Shown here one piece after another: positions 61,144-64,000 of a stretch of DNA of 64,000 bases (within the stretch, counting starts at the first letter, position 1; each line of letters begins with the position of its first letter). The DNA comes from Ornithinibacter aureus. Its GTDB lineage: Bacteria > Actinomycetota > Actinomycetes > Actinomycetales > Dermatophilaceae. The DNA is taken from assembly GCF_009858245.1 (NCBI RefSeq), contig NZ_VMSB01000001.1, positions 558,001 to 622,000 of the forward strand, written 5' to 3'. The position numbers and the translations under genes are program-made. A model generated the notes under the pieces. It ran no database searches, was not told where the DNA came from, and saw only the letters and a program-made list of their open reading frames with translations.

Positions 61144-62373
61144 TCAGCGTGCGCCGCCGCCCGGTTCGCCGAGATCCAGGGAGCCGTGCACGAGCGGGTC
61201 GTGCTGGCGCTGGACCCGCTCGAGGTAGGCCTGCGACTTGGTGACCTCGGTCTCCAGGGTGCCGATGGTCGCCGCCATGGTGTCCAGGGCCTGCACCTTG
61301 AAGGCGTCGATCGCGTCCATCGTCGCGTAGATGTTGGCGAAGGCGGCCTGGAGCTGCGGAAGGCCCACCGTCGCGGATGCGGCCTGCTGCTGGATCTGCA
61401 CCGAGTTTTCACGCAGCATCTCGCTCGTGCGCTGGATCATCCCGCTCGTCGTCGTGTTGAGCGCCGTGATCTGGTCGAGCACGAGCTTCTGGTTGCCCAG
61501 CGCCTGCGCCACGATGACGGCGGTCCGCAGCGCCGAGACCGTGGTGGTCGAGGCCCGGTCCACGCCCTTGATGAGCTCGATGTTGTTCTTGATGACGATG
61601 TCGATGGCCAGGTAGTTCTGGATCGACACGGCCAGCTGGGTGAGCAGGTCCTGGTGCTTCTGGCGGACGTAGAAGAGCACGTCGTCGCGCAGCGCCCGAG
61701 CCTTGTCCGGGTCGGTGGCCTCGAGCTCGGCGACGCTGGCGGCGAGGCGCGCGTCGAGTCGCTCGGCGACGTAGACGTACTGGTTGAGCCGCCCCATGGC
61801 CTTCCACAGCTGCTGCTTCTCGAGGTTGAGCGCGGCGTTGTCCTTGGCGAGCTCGTCCTGGCCGTCGCGCAGCGCGTGCAGGATGCCGTCGAGGTGGCTC
61901 TGGGCGGACTGGTACTTGCGGAAGTAGTCGGTGACCTTGTCGCCGAAGGGCAGCATGCCGAGCAGCTTCTTGGTGCCGGTCGCCTCCTTGGGGTCGAGGT
62001 CCTCGACGGTGCGGCGCAGCTCGAGCAGAGTGGCCCCGACCTTCGAGCCCTGCGACAGCCCACCCTCCTGGAGTGCCTTCACCGGGGACTTCAGCAGCCG
62101 GTTGGAGGTCTCGGCGGCGGCGCGGATGTCGGTGTCGCCCATGGTGCGCACGTCGGTGGCCTTGGCCGCGAACTCCGGCGACCGAGGTGCGGCCTGCAGC
62201 AGCGTCTGGAGGTAGTCGTCGACCTTGGCGTCCAGGCCCGGAAGCGCGGCGGCCTCGACGGCCGGAGCCATCTTCGGGGCGGCCGTGGCGGCGACCACGG
62301 CCGGCGGCTCGGGTGCCGTCAGCGTGAGGGTGGCCTCCGGAGGCGCGAGCGGCTGCGGCGTTGCGTCGGACAT
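61144..62373 (-). CDS. telA: TelA-family protein (toxic anion resistance)
   Basis: TelA/KlaA proteins were found as tellurite-resistance determinants; many act in envelope stress. This 409-residue protein has the family region DIRAAAETSNRLLKSPVKAL, FGDKVTDYFRKYQSAQSHLD, LWKAMGRLNQYVYVAERLDA and LAIDIVIKNNIELIKGVDRA, and a Gln/Ala-rich C-terminal helix. The ATG at 62371-62373 has a purine-rich AGGAAGAAGGA upstream. It is the first gene of the operon; 79 bp separate it from the DUF gene above. Confidence 0.92.
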   Translation of the reverse strand: MSDATPQPLAPPEATLTLTAPEPPAVVAATAAPKMAPAVEAAALPGLDAKVDDYLQTLLQAAPRSPEFAAKATDVRTMGDTDIRAAAETSNRLLKSPVKALQEGGLSQGSKVGATLLELRRTVEDLDPKEATGTKKLLGMLPFGDKVTDYFRKYQSAQSHLDGILHALRDGQDELAKDNAALNLEKQQLWKAMGRLNQYVYVAERLDARLAASVAELEATDPDKARALRDDVLFYVRQKHQDLLTQLAVSIQNYLAIDIVIKNNIELIKGVDRASTTTVSALRTAVIVAQALGNQKLVLDQITALNTTTSGMIQRTSEMLRENSVQIQQQAASATVGLPQLQAAFANIYATMDAIDAFKVQALDTMAATIGTLETEVTKSQAYLERVQRQHDPLVHGSLDLGEPGGGAR

Positions 62374-62452
62374 CGTGGTCCTTCTTCCTGGGTCTGCTTC
62401 ACCTGCACGGTCCGCCTCCCCGTGGGCGGAGCGCCAATGTACCTCCCCCCGC

Positions 62453-62860
62453 TCAGATCGCGCGGATGCGGTTGTTGCGGGCGTCGTGGGTGAGCTCAGC
62501 CATGCCCAGCGCCTCGAGCAGCGGCGGAAGGTACATGCCGAACCGGCCGCGATACCCCTTGCGCAGGCCGTACCAGCCTCCGACCGGGTTGTCCGCGGCC
62601 CGGCCCCAGGCTTCGACCGTCCCCGGCGCGGGCTCCTTCTTCTCGTCCGCCGCCCCGAGGTCGACCCAGTCGCCCTGCTGGACCAGCCACCCGTGCAGGT
62701 CCTCGATCGCGCTGAGGTGGTAGCGCAGGGTGGTCGAACCGACCTGGCAGACAAGTGCGGGCGGGTCGGCCTCGCGGTCGGCGTGCATCGTGTACCGCGA
62801 CGAGCCGGGGGCCGTGGTCAGGTGCCAGGGGTCGGATGCCGTGCCGGTGCCTTCGGCCAT
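62453..62860 (-). CDS. small conserved protein of unknown function
   Basis: The 135-residue protein has PPALVCQVGSTTLRYHLSAI, LVQQGDWVDLGAADEKK, ADNPVGGWYGLRKGYRGRFG and YLPPLLEALGMAELTHDARN. It resembles a small family in actinobacteria that I know only as a DUF (DUF6855, from memory, unchecked). No signal or membrane segment is present. The ATG at 62858-62860 has GGAGG upstream. It could be the true first gene of the telA-pknG operon, or separate. Confidence 0.75.
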   Translation of the reverse strand: MAEGTGTASDPWHLTTAPGSSRYTMHADREADPPALVCQVGSTTLRYHLSAIEDLHGWLVQQGDWVDLGAADEKKEPAPGTVEAWGRAADNPVGGWYGLRKGYRGRFGMYLPPLLEALGMAELTHDARNNRIRAI

Positions 62861-62986
62861 TTCGGTGCCTCCTCGCTGGTCTGGCGATCGCGGGTGTCGG
62901 GCCAGCATGGCAGCCCTCAGGGCACGGTCCGACGAACGGTGTAACTGGCCCAACACGCTGAGAGTTCAGCGGGAAGGGTCGGACTG

Positions 62987-63655
62987 ATGACCGACACACT
63001 GGTGGGCGTGAGCCCACTGCGGAAGGCAGGCAAGAAGGCGCTCACACCTGAAGAGGTGGAGCGTGCGGCGGTGCGCAAGCTGGTCAAGGCCGCTCGCGCC
63101 AGGGGTGATGACCTGACCGGCCCGGACGGGCTGCTGACGGCGATCACCAAACAGGTCATCGAGGCCGCCCTCGAGGAGGAGATGACCGAGCACGTCGGCC
63201 ACGACAAGCACGCCGTGCAGGGACGCAATGGAGTGAACTCGCGCAACGGGACCCGAGCCAAGACGGTGTTGACCGACAACGCCGGCCCCGTGCAGGTCGA
63301 GGTCCCCCGCGACCGTGACGGCAGCTTCGAACCGGTCATCGTCAAGAAGCGGCAACGGCGCCTGTCCCAACAGCTGGGAACAGATCATCCCGTTCCTGGA
63401 CCGCGACATCGAGATCCGCAAGGTGCTCTGCTCGACCAACGCGATCGAGTCGCTCAAGGCCCGCTACCGGCGCGCGGTCAACGCCAAGGGCCACTTCCCC
63501 ACCGAGCAGGCCGCGTTCAGGACGCTGTACCTGGTCACCCGCTCCCTGGACCCCAAAGGACGCGGGCAGGCACGATGGGTCACCCGGTGGAAGCCAGCCC
63601 TGAACGCCTTCGCGATCACCTTCGCCGACCGCATGCCGGCAGCCGAGAACTCCAA
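62987..63655 (+). pseudogene. IS256-family transposase missing its catalytic middle
   Basis: The frame from 62987 gives the transposase N-terminus (ALEEEMTEHVGHDKHAVQGR, then NSRNGTRAKTVLTDNAGPVQ and RDRDGSFEPVIVKKRQRRLS). At about 63365-63378 it jumps in another frame to IIPFLDRDIEIRKVLCSTNA, then KARYRRAVNAKGHFPTEQAA and WKPALNAFAITFADRMPAAE. About 200 residues carrying most of the DDE domain are missing, so the enzyme is dead. No clear terminal inverted repeats are visible at either end, and the right end runs directly into the AraC gene. Confidence 0.85.
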
Positions 63656-63679
63656 CCACGCAAACGCCAGGGCGATGGG

Positions 63680-64000
63680 TCAGGAACGGCGTCGCTCCCT
63701 ACGCAGGAGGGAGCGCAGAGTCTCGGCGTTCGCGTAGCCGACCCGTAGCGCGATCTCGGCGGAGGTGAGGTCCGTGGTTGCTGAGAGGTGCCGAGCTCGT
63801 TCGATGCGAAGCCGTTGGACGAAGCCGAGCGGAGTGAGGTTGAGCGCCGCACGGACTCGTCGTTCGAGGGTGCGCCGGCTGGTGCCGAGCGACTGCGCGA
63901 CGAAGGCGACGTTGAACGGTTCGTCCAGGCGGGCGCGCACGAAGCGTTCGAACTCGACGACGATCGGGTCCTCGTGCCGGAGATGTTCGTAGGCGACGAA
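63680..64000 (-). CDS. AraC-family transcriptional regulator, C-terminal part
   Basis: The gene runs off the right edge; the visible part is the C-terminal DNA-binding domain, with VAFVAQSLGTSRRTLERRVR and the second helix-turn-helix LTSAEIALRVGYANAETLRS. The upstream part begins VAYEHLRHEDPIVVEFERF, the linker seen in GlxA/FtrA-type regulators with an amidotransferase-like N-domain. The TGA at 63680-63682 follows LLRRERRRS, so the terminus may have been altered by the adjacent transposon remnant. The target is unknown. Confidence 0.85.
   Translation of the reverse strand, partial: FVAYEHLRHEDPIVVEFERFVRARLDEPFNVAFVAQSLGTSRRTLERRVRAALNLTPLGFVQRLRIERARHLSATTDLTSAEIALRVGYANAETLRSLLRRERRRS

Overview
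The window is high-GC and gene-dense, with frequent GTG starts, 4-bp ATGA/GTGA stop-start overlaps, and markers of actinobacteria (RbpA, GarA, PknG, a polyprenol-phosphate-mannose synthase next to Lnt, and the DUF881/small-basic-protein locus). Gene content fits a member of the Micrococcales, possibly Intrasporangiaceae; that placement is an inference from recall, not from a search. About twelve genes share a pattern in which a TANNNT -10 hexamer lies 6-7 nt before the start codon, which suggests many leaderless mRNAs.

Layout. 0-4 kb: a 5'-3' exonuclease, an Lrp/AsnC regulator, a flavin disulfide-type reductase divergent from a XRE-cupin regulator across a perfect palindrome, and YbaK. 4-15 kb: a catabolic block that reads as clostridial-type lysine fermentation (kamA, kdd, kamD, kamE, kal) with pta-ackA and an amidohydrolase embedded in it; kce and a CoA-transferase are not in the window. 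14.8-25 kb: a RelBE-type toxin-antitoxin pair, lnt-ppm1-fxsA, rbpA, a transporter, an M15 peptidase, a broken SSB-like gene, a DUF3105-DUF305 pair and mgtE. 25.25-26.5 kb: an A+T-richer insert holding a frameshifted GHH-type nuclease toxin end and its likely immunity gene, abutting a decayed aminotransferase. 27-40 kb: housekeeping genes (aminotransferase, rRNA methyltransferase, YciO/Sua5-type protein, OsmC, DUF1697, glutamate-cysteine ligase family, sbcDC), with a metalloprotease and a histidine phosphatase that have each lost internal segments.

39.7-48.5 kb: gcvP under a glycine riboswitch, then a locus resembling mycobacterial Rv1822-Rv1832: MerR, bifunctional-nuclease-family protein, FtsR-type MerR, GarA, GcvH, DUF881, small basic protein, DUF881, phosphatidyltransferase. 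48.6 kb: a MalY/PatB aminotransferase. 49.8-62.4 kb: a long minus-strand operon, telA - xpaC-like - AAA ATPase - glnX-like - glnH - coiled-coil protein - pknG - PP2C - VWA - FHA, almost every gene overlapping the next. It extends the known pknG-glnX-glnH amino-acid-sensing operon with TelA/XpaC, an AAA+ ATPase and three further double-zinc-ribbon or MIDAS proteins, and is the best candidate here for a poorly described system. The right end holds an IS256-family transposase missing its middle and a partial AraC-type regulator.

Working together: GarA (44.9 kb) is the known PknG substrate in mycobacteria and links glutamate/aspartate sensing to 2-oxoglutarate metabolism; having both the sensor-kinase operon and GarA within 8 kb, beside glycine-cleavage genes and a lysine-degradation block, gives the window an amino-acid catabolism theme. 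Three +1 shifts in G or C runs and several internal deletions could be true gene decay or sequence/assembly errors; this cannot be resolved from the sequence alone.
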